The position numbers were made by a program, and so were the translations under genes. This document shows positions 30,314 through 39,473 of a stretch of 64,000 bases of DNA, piece after piece. Below the pieces are notes generated by a model, which saw only the letters and a program-made list of their open reading frames with translations, searched no databases and had not been told where the DNA came from. The stretch spans positions 1-64,000 of the forward strand of contig WRIU01000007.1 of assembly GCA_009782565.1 (NCBI GenBank), in the 5' to 3' direction. Origin of the DNA: Betaproteobacteria bacterium. GTDB taxonomy: Bacteria > Pseudomonadota > Gammaproteobacteria > Burkholderiales > Rhodocyclaceae. Position 1 is the first letter of the stretch. Every line of letters begins with the position of its first letter.

Positions 30314-31489
30314 ATGGTCTTTGAAAAATTGTTCATGCTTATGGCCGAGAAAAAAGCCTCGGACATTTTCGTAACGGCTGGCGCGCCGATTCACATCAAA
30401 ATTGAAGGGGTCTCCCTTCCGATCAACCAGCAGATCATGGAATCGGCCATGATCAAGAAGATGCTCTACGAGATGATGACACCTGAGCAGGCGGATCGTT
30501 TCGAGCGAGAGCGCGAGATCAATCTTTCCTTCGGGCGGCAAGACCTGGGCAACTTTCGCATCAACGCGTTCTGGCAGCGCAGTTCGGTTGCCATCGTGGT
30601 GCGTTACATCCAGGGCGACATCCCGACCACCGAGTCCCTGGGGCTGCCTTCCATCCTCGATGAACTGGTGATGGAAAAGCGCGGCCTGGTTCTGATGGTA
30701 GGAGCCACCGGCTCCGGCAAATCCACGTCGCTGGCGGCGATGATCGACCACCGCGTCCGCAACATCACCGGCCACATCCTCACGGTCGAAGACCCCATCG
30801 AGTTTCTCTTCCGCCACAGCAAATCCATCGTCAACCAGCGCGAAGTCGGCATCGACACCCATAGCTGGCACAACGCGCTGCGTAACGCGATGCGGCAGGC
30901 CCCGGACTGCATCCTGATCGGGGAGATACGCGACCGCGAAACCATGCAGGCGGCCATTGCCTACTCGCAGACCGGGCACCTCTGCCTCGCCACCCTGCAC
31001 GCCAACAACGCCTATCACGCCCTGAACCGGATCGTGAACTTCTTCCCGCTCGAAAACCGGGAACTGCTTTTTCTCGATCTTTCCATCGCGTTGCGCGCCA
31101 TCGTCTCGCAACGCCTGGTCACTCAGCCCAATGGGCAACGCATCCCGGCAGTGGAAATCCTGTTGAACACCCGCCACATCGCTGACCTGATACAAACCGG
31201 CGCGCTCACCAGCATCAAGGAAGCGATGGAACAAAGCCTCGCTCCCGGCTCGCAGACCTTCGAGCAAGACCTCTACCGCCTCTACCATGAAGAAAAAATC
31301 ATCCTCGAAGAAGCCTTGGCCAATGCCGACTCGCCCACCAACCTGCATTGGCTCATCAACAATGGCGGGAGCCAACTTTTGCGGAAGAAAGCCTCTGAAG
31401 GTGCTGCCGATGATATTCTTACCATTCCCGGCCTGGAGGAAACCCATTCAGGGGCGTCTTTCCAGGCATTCGATCTCAATATGAACTGA
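30314..31489 (+). CDS. pilU: Type IV pilus retraction ATPase PilU
   Basis: 391 residues from ATG 30314; the frame is open to 30221 but upstream text is not conserved. The PilT/PilU motor shows EKKASDIFVTAGAPIHIKI at the N-terminus, Walker A GATGSGKST, the Asp box VEDPIEFLF, Walker B DCILIGEIRD and the His box ATLHANNAYHALNRI. Length and the C-terminal extension beyond the core (after about 350) favour PilU over PilT. PilU aids PilT in pulling back type IV pili. pilT, usually beside it, is not in the window. Confidence 0.9.
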   Translation: MVFEKLFMLMAEKKASDIFVTAGAPIHIKIEGVSLPINQQIMESAMIKKMLYEMMTPEQADRFEREREINLSFGRQDLGNFRINAFWQRSSVAIVVRYIQGDIPTTESLGLPSILDELVMEKRGLVLMVGATGSGKSTSLAAMIDHRVRNITGHILTVEDPIEFLFRHSKSIVNQREVGIDTHSWHNALRNAMRQAPDCILIGEIRDRETMQAAIAYSQTGHLCLATLHANNAYHALNRIVNFFPLENRELLFLDLSIALRAIVSQRLVTQPNGQRIPAVEILLNTRHIADLIQTGALTSIKEAMEQSLAPGSQTFEQDLYRLYHEEKIILEEALANADSPTNLHWLINNGGSQLLRKKASEGAADDILTIPGLEETHSGASFQAFDLNMN

Positions 31490-31569
31490 GCGTAGCGCTG
31501 CCGGTACGAAAGCCTCGCCTGCCGCACTCGCTGCCGCGACGTGATACGCGGTTTTCCTTGCGGGGGACT

Positions 31570-32529
31570 ATGAGCGGCAATCATCAGCACGGATACGGCG
31601 GCCATCCTGAAGAAGAGGAAAACCACGACAGCGGGCCGCTCGTCGAATTCGTTACTGTGCGCGACTGGCTGCGCTACGCAGTAACACGTTTCAATCGCGC
31701 CGGTATCTTTTGCGGCCACGGCGTCGGCGACACTTACGACGAAGCCGTGTGGCTCATCCTCTCCACCCTGGCGCTACCGCCCGACCGGCTGGAGCCGTTT
31801 CTCGACGCCTGTATCCCCTCCGACGAGCGCATGGCGCTCCTCGAAAACATCGACCGCCGCGCCATTGACCGTATCCCCACCGCCTACCTCGTCCATGAAG
31901 CCTGGCTCGGCGCGTACCGCTTCCACGTTGATGAGCGCGTCATCGTACCGCGCTCTTATTTCGCCGAACTGCTCGACGACAACGCATTCGCGCCCTGGAT
32001 CGAAGACCCGGAAACCGTCACCGGCGCGCTCGATCTCTGCACCGGCTCCGGCTGCCTGTCCATTCTGATGGCGGAGGCTTTCCCCAACGCCGACATCGTG
32101 GCTGCCGACATTTCCGCAGACGCGCTCGCCGTCGCACAACGCAACATCGCCGAATACGGACTGGATGAACGCATCGAACCCGCGCAGAGCGATCTCTTCG
32201 GCTCCCTCGATGGCCGCCTGTTCGATCTCATCCTTTGCAACCCGCCCTACGTCACCGCCGAATCGATGGAGCGCCTGCCGCCCGAATACCTGCATGAACC
32301 GGCTCTGGCGCTGGCGGCGGGAGAAGACGGGCTGGACATCGTGCGCCGCCTGATTTTCGAGGCCGCGCGCCACCTCCACCCCGGCGGCATCCTCGCGGTC
32401 GAAGTCGGCCACAACCGGGAACGGGTTGAAAATGCCTTCCCTGCGTTGCCCCTCGTCTGGCTTACGACGCGCAGCGGCATAGATGCCGTCTTTGTGCTCA
32501 GGCAGGAAGATTTGCCCGTCAAACGATAA
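31570..32529 (+). CDS. prmB: 50S ribosomal protein L3 glutamine methyltransferase
   Basis: 319 residues from ATG 31570, preceded by a GGGGG stretch; an upstream TTG at 31558 is less likely. It is an HemK/PrmB-type class I methyltransferase. VPRSYFAELLDD matches PrmB, the SAM motif is ALDLCTGSGCLSILMA, and the catalytic NPPY is in ILCNPPYVTAESM. It methylates the side chain of a glutamine in protein L3 during ribosome assembly. The N-terminal 20 residues are His/Glu-rich and non-conserved. Confidence 0.93.
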   Translation: MSGNHQHGYGGHPEEEENHDSGPLVEFVTVRDWLRYAVTRFNRAGIFCGHGVGDTYDEAVWLILSTLALPPDRLEPFLDACIPSDERMALLENIDRRAIDRIPTAYLVHEAWLGAYRFHVDERVIVPRSYFAELLDDNAFAPWIEDPETVTGALDLCTGSGCLSILMAEAFPNADIVAADISADALAVAQRNIAEYGLDERIEPAQSDLFGSLDGRLFDLILCNPPYVTAESMERLPPEYLHEPALALAAGEDGLDIVRRLIFEAARHLHPGGILAVEVGHNRERVENAFPALPLVWLTTRSGIDAVFVLRQEDLPVKR

Positions 32530-32625
32530 ACAAATTTAGCCAACCCGCCGCGCGGGAAAATACATTTATTTACATTTTCGGCAGACTCGCAACGAAGGAA
32601 CTATAGATAATTTCATGTTCCTGCC

Positions 32626-33729
32626 ATGCCCTTCGCGCACACCGCTATGCCTATGGTCGCTTCGCTCCTTCGCTGCCTCATCATTCCACTTGCCGCCGCC
32701 GCCCTGCTTGCGGCTTGCGGTGAACAGGACAAAGGTACGCCCGCGCCGCGTCCGGCGCTGACGGTGACCGTCGTTCGCCCCATCACCGAGACTTGGCCTG
32801 TCCTCATCCCGGCCAACGGCAATATCGAGGCATGGCAGGAAGCCGTGGTCGGTTCCGATGTGCAATCCCTGCGGTTGGCCAAGGTTCTCGTAGATATAGG
32901 CGACGCAGTGAAGGCGGGGCAGGCGCTCGCGGTGTTCGACGATGAGCCGGTCAAGATCGAAGTCGCGCAGGCAACGGCTGCGCTCGCGCAAGCGCAGGCC
33001 GCCGCCGAGCAGGCGCGTGAAAACGCTGAACGCGCGCGAACCTTGCGCGGCAGCGGGGCAATAAGCGATCAACTCATCACTCAATATCTATCCGCCGAAC
33101 AGTCCGCGAGCGCGCAAATCGCGGCGGCAAAAGCCACGCTCGCGGCGCAGGAATTGCGCCTGAAGCGCACCCGCGTACTCGCGCCGGACGATGGTGTGAT
33201 CTCGGCGCGTACCGCAACGGTGGGGGCGGTATTCGGCCCCGGCGGGGAACTTTTCCGGCTAATCCGGCAGGGACGCCTGGAATGGCGGGCGGAACTGACG
33301 GACGCCGAACTGGAATTTGTCGCGCCCGGCGCAAAGGCACAGCTCACGCTCGCGGATGGCCGCCTTGTCGAAGGCGTTGTCCGGATGGTTGCACCGACGC
33401 TCAATACGCGCACACGCACGGGGCTCGCTTATGTCGACCTGCCGATGGACGCGGCAGTGCGGCCTGGGATGTTCGCGCGCGGCGTGTTCGACCTCGGCCA
33501 ACGCGCGGCCATGACCGTGCCGTTGCAAGCGGTGAGCATGCGCGAAGCGTTCAATTACGTGTTCCGGCTGGAACCGGACGGCTCGGTGCGGCAGTTGAAG
33601 GTGACGACGGGTCGGCGCGTCGGGGACCGCGTGGAAATTCTCGACAATCTCACGCCGGATTCCACCATCGCGTCGGCGGGCGCAGGGTTCCTCAATGACG
33701 GCGACCGGGTGCGCCTCGTCGACGAATGA
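32626..33729 (+). CDS. RND efflux membrane-fusion lipoprotein (AcrA/MexA type)
   Basis: 367 residues. A signal peptide ends in the lipobox LLAACGEQ, so the adaptor is lipid-anchored in the periplasm. The lipoyl-like halves frame a coiled hairpin (about 110-150, ALAQAQAAAEQARENAERART). The beta-barrel domain has DAELEFVAPGAKAQLTLADGR, and the membrane-proximal domain follows. ATG 32647 is an alternative start. It bridges the RND pump encoded 13 bp downstream to an outer-membrane channel that is not in the window. Confidence 0.92.
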   Translation: MPFAHTAMPMVASLLRCLIIPLAAAALLAACGEQDKGTPAPRPALTVTVVRPITETWPVLIPANGNIEAWQEAVVGSDVQSLRLAKVLVDIGDAVKAGQALAVFDDEPVKIEVAQATAALAQAQAAAEQARENAERARTLRGSGAISDQLITQYLSAEQSASAQIAAAKATLAAQELRLKRTRVLAPDDGVISARTATVGAVFGPGGELFRLIRQGRLEWRAELTDAELEFVAPGAKAQLTLADGRLVEGVVRMVAPTLNTRTRTGLAYVDLPMDAAVRPGMFARGVFDLGQRAAMTVPLQAVSMREAFNYVFRLEPDGSVRQLKVTTGRRVGDRVEILDNLTPDSTIASAGAGFLNDGDRVRLVDE

Positions 33730-33742
33730 GCGGCAGCCACGC

Positions 33743-36700
33743 ATGAATACCAATGTTTCGGCGTGGTCGATCCGCAACCCGATCCCGCCCATCATGCTGT
33801 TCATCCTGCTATGCGTGGGCGGGCTGTTCAGCTTCCAGCGCATGAAAATCCAGAATTTCCCCGACATCGACCTGCCGATGGTGTCGGTGGTGGCGATGTT
33901 GCCGGGCGCCGCGCCGGGGCAGCTTGAAAACGATGTCGCGCGGCGCATCGAGGATTCCATCGCCACGGTGCAGGGCCTCAAGCATGTTGCCACTTCGATC
34001 CAGGACGGCGTGGTGGCGATGCTGGTCGAGTTCCGGCTGGAAAAACCCTTGCAGGAGGCGGTAGATGATGTGCGTTCCGCTGTGGCGCGCGTCCGTTCCG
34101 ATTTGCCGTCCGACCTGCTCGATCCAGTCATCAACCGCGTAGACATGGCCTCGCAGCCCGTCCTCGCCTACGCCGTGCGGTCAAAGCGCCGGGACGACGA
34201 GGCGCTGTCATGGTTCATCGACAATGAACTGTCGAGGCGCTTGCTCACGATAAGGGGCGTGGGCGCGGTAAAACGGGTCGGCGGCGTCAGCCGCGAAATA
34301 CGGGTCACGCTCGACCCGCTGCGCTTGCAGGCGCTGGGCGTGACGGCGACGGAAATTTCGCGACTGGTTCGGCAGATGCAAACCGAAATCGCGGGCGGGC
34401 GCATCGAACTGGGCGACGGCGAACAACCGGTACGCACCCTGGCAAGCGTGGCTTCCGCCGAGGAATTGGCGCGCATGGAAATCCCGCTCGCCGATGGCCG
34501 CCGCGTCCGGCTTACCGATGTGGCAAATGTGCGGGATACTGTGGCCGAAACGCGGTCGGTCGCCCTGCTGGATGGGGTTCCCGTCGTCGGGTTTGAAGTC
34601 TCACGCAGCCGGGGCGAGAGCGAAGTCGAAATTGGCGCGGGCGTGCACGTCGAATTGCAGGCGCTTCTCGCCGCCAATCCCGACCTCGAAATTATCGAAG
34701 CATTCAATTTCGTCAATCTGGTTCAGGAAGACTTTGAAGTCTCCATGCGTATGCTTTACGAAGGAGCGCTCCTGGCCGTGCTTGTCGTTTTCCTTTTCCT
34801 GCGCGACATCCGTGCGACCATCGTTTCCGCCGTGGCGCTGCCGTTGTCGGCGATTCCCGCTTTCCTGGGCATGCACCTGTTCGGTTATACGATCAACATC
34901 GTCACCCTGCTCGCCCTCTCGCTGGTGGTCGGCATACTCGTCGACGACGCCATCGTGGAAGTCGAAAATATCGTGCGCCACCTTCGCATGGGGAAAACGC
35001 CCCGACAGGCGGCTCTTGATGCCACGGCGGAAATCGGGTTGGCTGTAGTGGCGACCACAGCCACGCTGGTGTCCGTCTTTTTGCCGACCGCGTTCATGGA
35101 TGGCGTTGCGGGGCTCTTCTTCAAGCAATTCGGCTGGACGGCCTCGCTCGCCGTTTTCATGTCCCTGGTTGTCGCCCGGATGATTACGCCGATTCTCTCC
35201 GCTTCCATGCTCCGGCCCACCATGCGAGATCATGAGCAGAGCGAACCGCGTTGGGTGCAGTGGTTCACAAAGAGGGCTGAATGGTGCCTGAAGCATCGCG
35301 CGATCACCCTCCTTTGCTCGGGAGCCTTTTTCATCGCTTCCGTCATGCTGATCCCCCTGCTCCCGGAAGGCTTCATGCCTCCGGATGATTATTCGCAAAC
35401 TCAGGTCTATCTCGAACTGCCGCCCGGCGCGAAGCTCGAACAAACACACCGCCTTGCCGAAGAGACGCGCGCCCGGCTCATGAGGCTAGGGCATGTCGAG
35501 CGCGTCTATTCCGCCATTGGCGGCGGCAGCGCGGGAGCCGATCCTTTCGCGTCCCTGCTCTCTGGCAGCGACGTTCGCAAAGCCTCGCTCACGATTCAGC
35601 TTTCCCCGCGCGGCGAGCGCCCGCGCAAACAGGCCATCGAGCGGCAAATCCGCGACGCGCTCGAAACCCTGCCCGGCGTGCGCTTCAAGGTGGGGCTGGG
35701 CAACTCGCGCGATCACTATGTCCTCTCCCTCACGGGCAACGACCCGGAGGCATTGCGCGTTGCCGCGCTCGCCATTGAACGCGACCTGCGCGCCATACCG
35801 GGGCTTGGCAACGTCAAGTCCAGCGCCAGCCTCGTGCGCCCGGAAATCGCCGTCCGGCCCGATTTCGCCCGCGCCGCAGACCTCGGCGTCACCAGCCTTG
35901 CCATTGCCGACACCTTGCGCGTTGCGACCCTCGGCGACTACGACGCGGCGCTGGCCAAACTGAACCTCGCGCAACGGCAAATCCCCATCCTCGTAAGGCT
36001 CGACGACGAAGCCCGTGGCGACCTCGCCATGATCGGGCGGCTTACCTTGCCCGGCGCACGCGGCCCGGTGATGCTCAGTGAGATTGCCTCCCTTGAAATG
36101 TCCGCCGGCCCGGCGCAGATCACGCGCTACGACCGCGCGCGCAACGTCCGGTTCGATCTCGAACTCGGCGGTGTGCCAATGGGCGACATCTCGAAGCATG
36201 TCCGCTCGCTCCCCTCCGTGCGTGCCATGCCGTCCGGTCTGGAGCTAAGGGAACTTGCCGACGCTGAAGTCATGAACGAACTCTTCACGAACTTCATACT
36301 TGCCATCTTTACCGGCATCCTGTGCGTCTATGCCGTGCTCGTGCTGCTGTTCAAGAACTTCCTGCACCCGATCACGCTGCTGGCCGCCCTGCCCCTGTCG
36401 CTCGGCGGCGCTTTCGTCGCCCTGTTGGCCTCCGGTTCCAGTTTCTCGATGCCCTCCCTGATCGGCCTCATTCTGCTGATGGGCGTTGCCACCAAAAATT
36501 CCATCCTGCTCGTCGAGTACGCGATTACCGCAAGGCGCGACCAGGAGCTGGAAAGGCTCGACGCCCTGTTAGACGCCTGCCGCAAGCGCGCCCGCCCCAT
36601 CGTGATGACCAGCGTCGCCATGGGTTCGGGCATGCTGCCGCTGGCCCTTGGGTTAGGCAATGCCGACACGAGCTTCCGCGCCCCAATGGCAATCTCCGTC

Positions 36701-36817
36701 ATCGGCGGGCTCGTCACCTCCACGATCCTCAGCCTGCTCGTCGTGCCGGTGGTGTTTACCTATGTGGATGATTTCGCGCGCTGGGTCGGGCGGGGTATTC
36801 GTAAACGTCAGCCGTAG
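33743..36817 (+). CDS. RND efflux pump, inner-membrane transporter (AcrB/HAE1-like)
   Basis: 1024 residues from ATG 33743; the frame opens earlier, inside the adaptor gene. Two repeats of six helices with large periplasmic loops are present. WSIRNPIPPIMLFILL is the typical first helix. Helix four has ALSLVVGILVDDAIVEVENI with the proton-relay Asp pair, and GRRVRLTDVA lies in the porter domain. It exports drugs, detergents or metals by proton antiport; the substrate cannot be told. The stop codon TAG is part of the REP-like repeat that follows. Confidence 0.95.
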   Translation: MNTNVSAWSIRNPIPPIMLFILLCVGGLFSFQRMKIQNFPDIDLPMVSVVAMLPGAAPGQLENDVARRIEDSIATVQGLKHVATSIQDGVVAMLVEFRLEKPLQEAVDDVRSAVARVRSDLPSDLLDPVINRVDMASQPVLAYAVRSKRRDDEALSWFIDNELSRRLLTIRGVGAVKRVGGVSREIRVTLDPLRLQALGVTATEISRLVRQMQTEIAGGRIELGDGEQPVRTLASVASAEELARMEIPLADGRRVRLTDVANVRDTVAETRSVALLDGVPVVGFEVSRSRGESEVEIGAGVHVELQALLAANPDLEIIEAFNFVNLVQEDFEVSMRMLYEGALLAVLVVFLFLRDIRATIVSAVALPLSAIPAFLGMHLFGYTINIVTLLALSLVVGILVDDAIVEVENIVRHLRMGKTPRQAALDATAEIGLAVVATTATLVSVFLPTAFMDGVAGLFFKQFGWTASLAVFMSLVVARMITPILSASMLRPTMRDHEQSEPRWVQWFTKRAEWCLKHRAITLLCSGAFFIASVMLIPLLPEGFMPPDDYSQTQVYLELPPGAKLEQTHRLAEETRARLMRLGHVERVYSAIGGGSAGADPFASLLSGSDVRKASLTIQLSPRGERPRKQAIERQIRDALETLPGVRFKVGLGNSRDHYVLSLTGNDPEALRVAALAIERDLRAIPGLGNVKSSASLVRPEIAVRPDFARAADLGVTSLAIADTLRVATLGDYDAALAKLNLAQRQIPILVRLDDEARGDLAMIGRLTLPGARGPVMLSEIASLEMSAGPAQITRYDRARNVRFDLELGGVPMGDISKHVRSLPSVRAMPSGLELRELADAEVMNELFTNFILAIFTGILCVYAVLVLLFKNFLHPITLLAALPLSLGGAFVALLASGSSFSMPSLIGLILLMGVATKNSILLVEYAITARRDQELERLDALLDACRKRARPIVMTSVAMGSGMLPLALGLGNADTSFRAPMAISVIGGLVTSTILSLLVVPVVFTYVDDFARWVGRGIRKRQP

Positions 36818-36884
36818 GGGCGGCATTCTGCCGCCCGCAACGATCTTTTTTCATCAAAAACGGGCGGCAGAATGCCGCCCCTAC
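36814..36884. repeat. REP/BIME-like nested inverted repeat, copy 2
   Basis: A perfect 24-bp inverted repeat (GTAGGGGCGGCATTCTGCCG continuing CCCG, at 36814-36837 and 36861-36884) with a 23-base spacer. Each arm is a smaller hairpin. It lies between the convergent RND pump and glycosyltransferase genes and probably ends both transcripts. The pump's TAG stop (36815-36817) is inside the left arm. Confidence 0.9.
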
Positions 36885-36890
36885 GCCAGA

Positions 36891-38102
36891 TCAAACAGGC
36901 CCGCTCAATCGTTCAATCCACTCCATATACCCCGCGACGCCTTTTTCCGTCGAATACGCCTGTGCGCTTTGCCGGGCATTGGCGCGCATCGCTGCGGCTT
37001 CCGGCGGATTCGAGAGCGCATGGAGCACACGTTTGACCAAAGCCTTGCCATCGAAAAAATCGACCAGCCAGCCGTTTTCGCCGTGGCGGATGACCTCCCT
37101 CACCGGCGCGGTATCCGAAGCAACGAGCAGACAACCGCAGGCCATCGCCTCCAGCACCGACCAGGAAAGGACGAAGGGATAGGTCAAATACACATGAACG
37201 GCGGAAACCTGCAAGATGCACCGGTATACGTCGTAGCTCACTTTCCCGAGGAAATGGACGCGCTCCAGGTCGACGGGATTTTCACGCAGCATTTTCTCGC
37301 GCCAGTTGGGAGCATCGCTCGGGGAATCCCCATAGCTGACTTCGTCTCCGCCGACCACGAGAACCTGACAGTCCGGATGCGCTTTCAACAGTTCCGGCAG
37401 GGCGCGCATGAAACGGTGAAACCCCCGGTAAGGTTCGAGGTTGCGCGCCACATAGGTGATGACAGGATCGCCCACATGTAGCCGCTTGCCGTTCTTGAAT
37501 TCGAGGAAGGCGGTGGGATCGGGGCCGAGTTGGTCGACGTTGATGCCTTCGTGGACGACATGAATCTTGTCGTGGTAGGCCGCTGGATACAGGTTTTTCT
37601 GCCAGTGCGTCGGCGTAATCCCCAGGTCGCATTGCTCGATGTTGAACAAATGCAGGGCATTGCGGCTGGAGACGAAAGCGGCGACTTCCAGGTTCAGCGG
37701 GAATTCGGGATCGAACCCGGCATCGGCTCCTTCGAGATGATAATAGTACTCAGTGTAATGGATGAGTTTGGTATCGGGGAAAGCCAATTTGACATAGAGC
37801 GTTTCCCCCCAACCAGGGTGAGCGACGACGACATCGGGCCGGTAGCCCTGGCTCTTGAGTTCGAGCAGCATTCGCAGCACTTGCTGGCCGTGCAGCACGG
37901 CATCCTCGAAACTACGGACGTAGGGATGGGTTTCTTTGCTTGGCGCGCGGTGCGGCCGGTAGCGCAGCAGCCGGACTCCTTCCATACCCGGAGCGGTTTC
38001 GCGCCCAATGGCGAGCACTTCGACGCCTGGGCGATGCACGAGGTGCAAAGCCAAGTGACGAAGCTGGCCGGGAGAATTCTGGTGGATAAGGAGTACTTTC
38101 AT
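36891..38102 (-). CDS. GT4-family glycosyltransferase (GT-B fold)
   Basis: 403 residues from ATG 38102 (MKVLLIHQNSPGQ); the frame is open 20 codons further but non-conserved. GT-B architecture is seen. The N-terminal half has VVVAHPGWGETLYVK, and the C-terminal half has ITYVARNLEPYRGFHRFM, FLGKVSYDVY and the donor-binding EAMACGCLLVASDTAPVREVI. It probably transfers a sugar from a nucleotide donor onto a surface glycan or protein. It follows the RTX-like gene with a terminator-like hairpin between them. Confidence 0.9.
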   Translation of the reverse strand: MKVLLIHQNSPGQLRHLALHLVHRPGVEVLAIGRETAPGMEGVRLLRYRPHRAPSKETHPYVRSFEDAVLHGQQVLRMLLELKSQGYRPDVVVAHPGWGETLYVKLAFPDTKLIHYTEYYYHLEGADAGFDPEFPLNLEVAAFVSSRNALHLFNIEQCDLGITPTHWQKNLYPAAYHDKIHVVHEGINVDQLGPDPTAFLEFKNGKRLHVGDPVITYVARNLEPYRGFHRFMRALPELLKAHPDCQVLVVGGDEVSYGDSPSDAPNWREKMLRENPVDLERVHFLGKVSYDVYRCILQVSAVHVYLTYPFVLSWSVLEAMACGCLLVASDTAPVREVIRHGENGWLVDFFDGKALVKRVLHALSNPPEAAAMRANARQSAQAYSTEKGVAGYMEWIERLSGPV

Positions 38103-38126
38103 GTCTTTATCAGGCTCCCGGAATGA

Positions 38127-38160
38127 TAAAGGGTCCCGCCCCTTTCGGCGCGGAACCCTC
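38127..38160 (-). terminator. Hairpin after the RTX-like gene
   Basis: On the minus strand GGGTTCCGCGCC and GGGGCGGGACCC pair imperfectly around GAAA, followed by TTTAT. It lies 24 bases after the RTX-like stop and just before the glycosyltransferase start, and so would reduce read-through between the two. Confidence 0.65.
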
Positions 38161-38183
38161 ACTCTGCCAGCTAAGAAGCCAGA

Positions 38184-39239
38184 TTAACCCCAGAAACCGG
38201 GGTCTGGATTCGCCGCGAGATCATCGCCGATGATGCTCAGGTTGATAAGCGGCTTTTCGTACGGATTGACATCGACGCACTTGATCTCCTCAATCCTGCC
38301 GGAAGACAGGAAGTGATTCTGGATGACAATAGCGCCTTCCACGCCCACGAAGGTGAGCTTCAGGTCATACTTGCCCATCTGCTGGTATCTGATGTCGCTT
38401 TCACTCATGCCACAGAGCAGCAACATGTCATAGGCTCCACTGGAGTCTTTGATGTAGTTCCATCCTATATCATCGACATACTGCGGGGTCGGCGTGCCGG
38501 GAGGCAGGTTGTCAAGAATAGGCCGGTTGAAGTCGATCACATAGATGTCACTGCCGCTACCGCCTTCAAGGTAATTGTTACCCGGTGTGCCACCAATGAG
38601 GTAATCGTTTCCGCTGCCGCCCTTGAGCGTATCGTTGCCGCCTACGCCACTCCATAGGTAGTCGCCTTTGCCTCCGGCGCTGAGGAGATTGTTGCCGGAA
38701 CCGGCCACAAGGATGTCGCCGCCAGAGCCGGCATAGACCTTGTTGTTACCCGCACCGGAAAATACGATATTGCCGCCGCCCTTGGCGTAGATCAGGTCGT
38801 TGCCGCTGCCGCCAAATATGGTGTCGTTGCCATTGCAGGAACCATAGATGGTGTCGTTGCCGCTACCGCCGTAGATGAAGTTGTTGCCATATTGGGCATA
38901 AATATGGTTGCTGCCGGAGCATCCAAAGATGGTATCGTTTCCGCTGCCGCCGTAGATGGTGTCATTGCCGGCACCGGCAAAGATGTAGTTATGACCTTGC
39001 TTGGCATAGATGAGATCATTCCCGTAACCGGCGATGATCTTATCGTTACCGGTTCCGCCATGGACGGTACCGCCGCCGTTGCCGAAGTAAATCGTGTTGT
39101 TGCCGGCTGTCGCGTAGACGATGTTCTTGCCGCCGCCGCCATAAATGGTGTCGTTGCCGTAGCCGCCATAGATGGTGTCGTTGACACTGGTACCATTAAT
39201 GACGTTGTCGGCATACGACTTTCTGTAGTCAAGTATCAT
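38184..39239 (-). CDS. RTX-like glycine-rich nonapeptide-repeat protein
   Basis: 351 residues from ATG 39239, which has GGAGAAG nine bases upstream. Residues 10-235 are a nearly unbroken ladder of nine-residue repeats of the type GGSGNDTIY, the calcium-binding beta-roll of hemolysin-type exported proteins. A non-repetitive C-terminal domain of about 110 residues follows, with DIYVIDFNRPI and LLLCGMSESDIRYQQMG as seen near the end of RTX proteins. There is no N-terminal signal, which fits type I secretion by a C-terminal signal, yet no type I exporter genes are here. Likely a secreted surface or matrix protein; activity unknown. The 234-bp AT-rich gap upstream should hold its promoter and that of miaA. 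Confidence 0.85.
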   Translation of the reverse strand: MILDYRKSYADNVINGTSVNDTIYGGYGNDTIYGGGGKNIVYATAGNNTIYFGNGGGTVHGGTGNDKIIAGYGNDLIYAKQGHNYIFAGAGNDTIYGGSGNDTIFGCSGSNHIYAQYGNNFIYGGSGNDTIYGSCNGNDTIFGGSGNDLIYAKGGGNIVFSGAGNNKVYAGSGGDILVAGSGNNLLSAGGKGDYLWSGVGGNDTLKGGSGNDYLIGGTPGNNYLEGGSGSDIYVIDFNRPILDNLPPGTPTPQYVDDIGWNYIKDSSGAYDMLLLCGMSESDIRYQQMGKYDLKLTFVGVEGAIVIQNHFLSSGRIEEIKCVDVNPYEKPLINLSIIGDDLAANPDPGFWG

Positions 39240-39473
39240 TGACTTCTCCTTCTCCGAAAAAAAACACGGCAAACGTTGCCGTCATCACAGGGCTATTGCC
39301 ATCAACCCCCAAACATCCGTATTTGTACTGATGCAAGTATCGCACCAGAATAGAAAGTAATTGTTTTTTAACGAAAAAATAGTTTTCATATTGACGGACT
39401 GTAAAGTATACTGACACTAATTCGTCAAGTATTGCTATTCATAGTCGTCATAAAAGGGGATTAAACTGCCCCG

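Noticed and set aside
29372-31447. A 691-codon open frame on the minus strand
   Set aside because: It lies antisense to fabI and pilU, both clear family members; the protein text has no recognisable domain and is His/Arg/Gly-rich as expected for a mirror of GC-rich coding DNA.
38550-39230. Regularly spaced short repeats that could suggest a CRISPR array
   Set aside because: The repeats translate in one frame into RTX nonapeptides, with no unique spacers of constant length.
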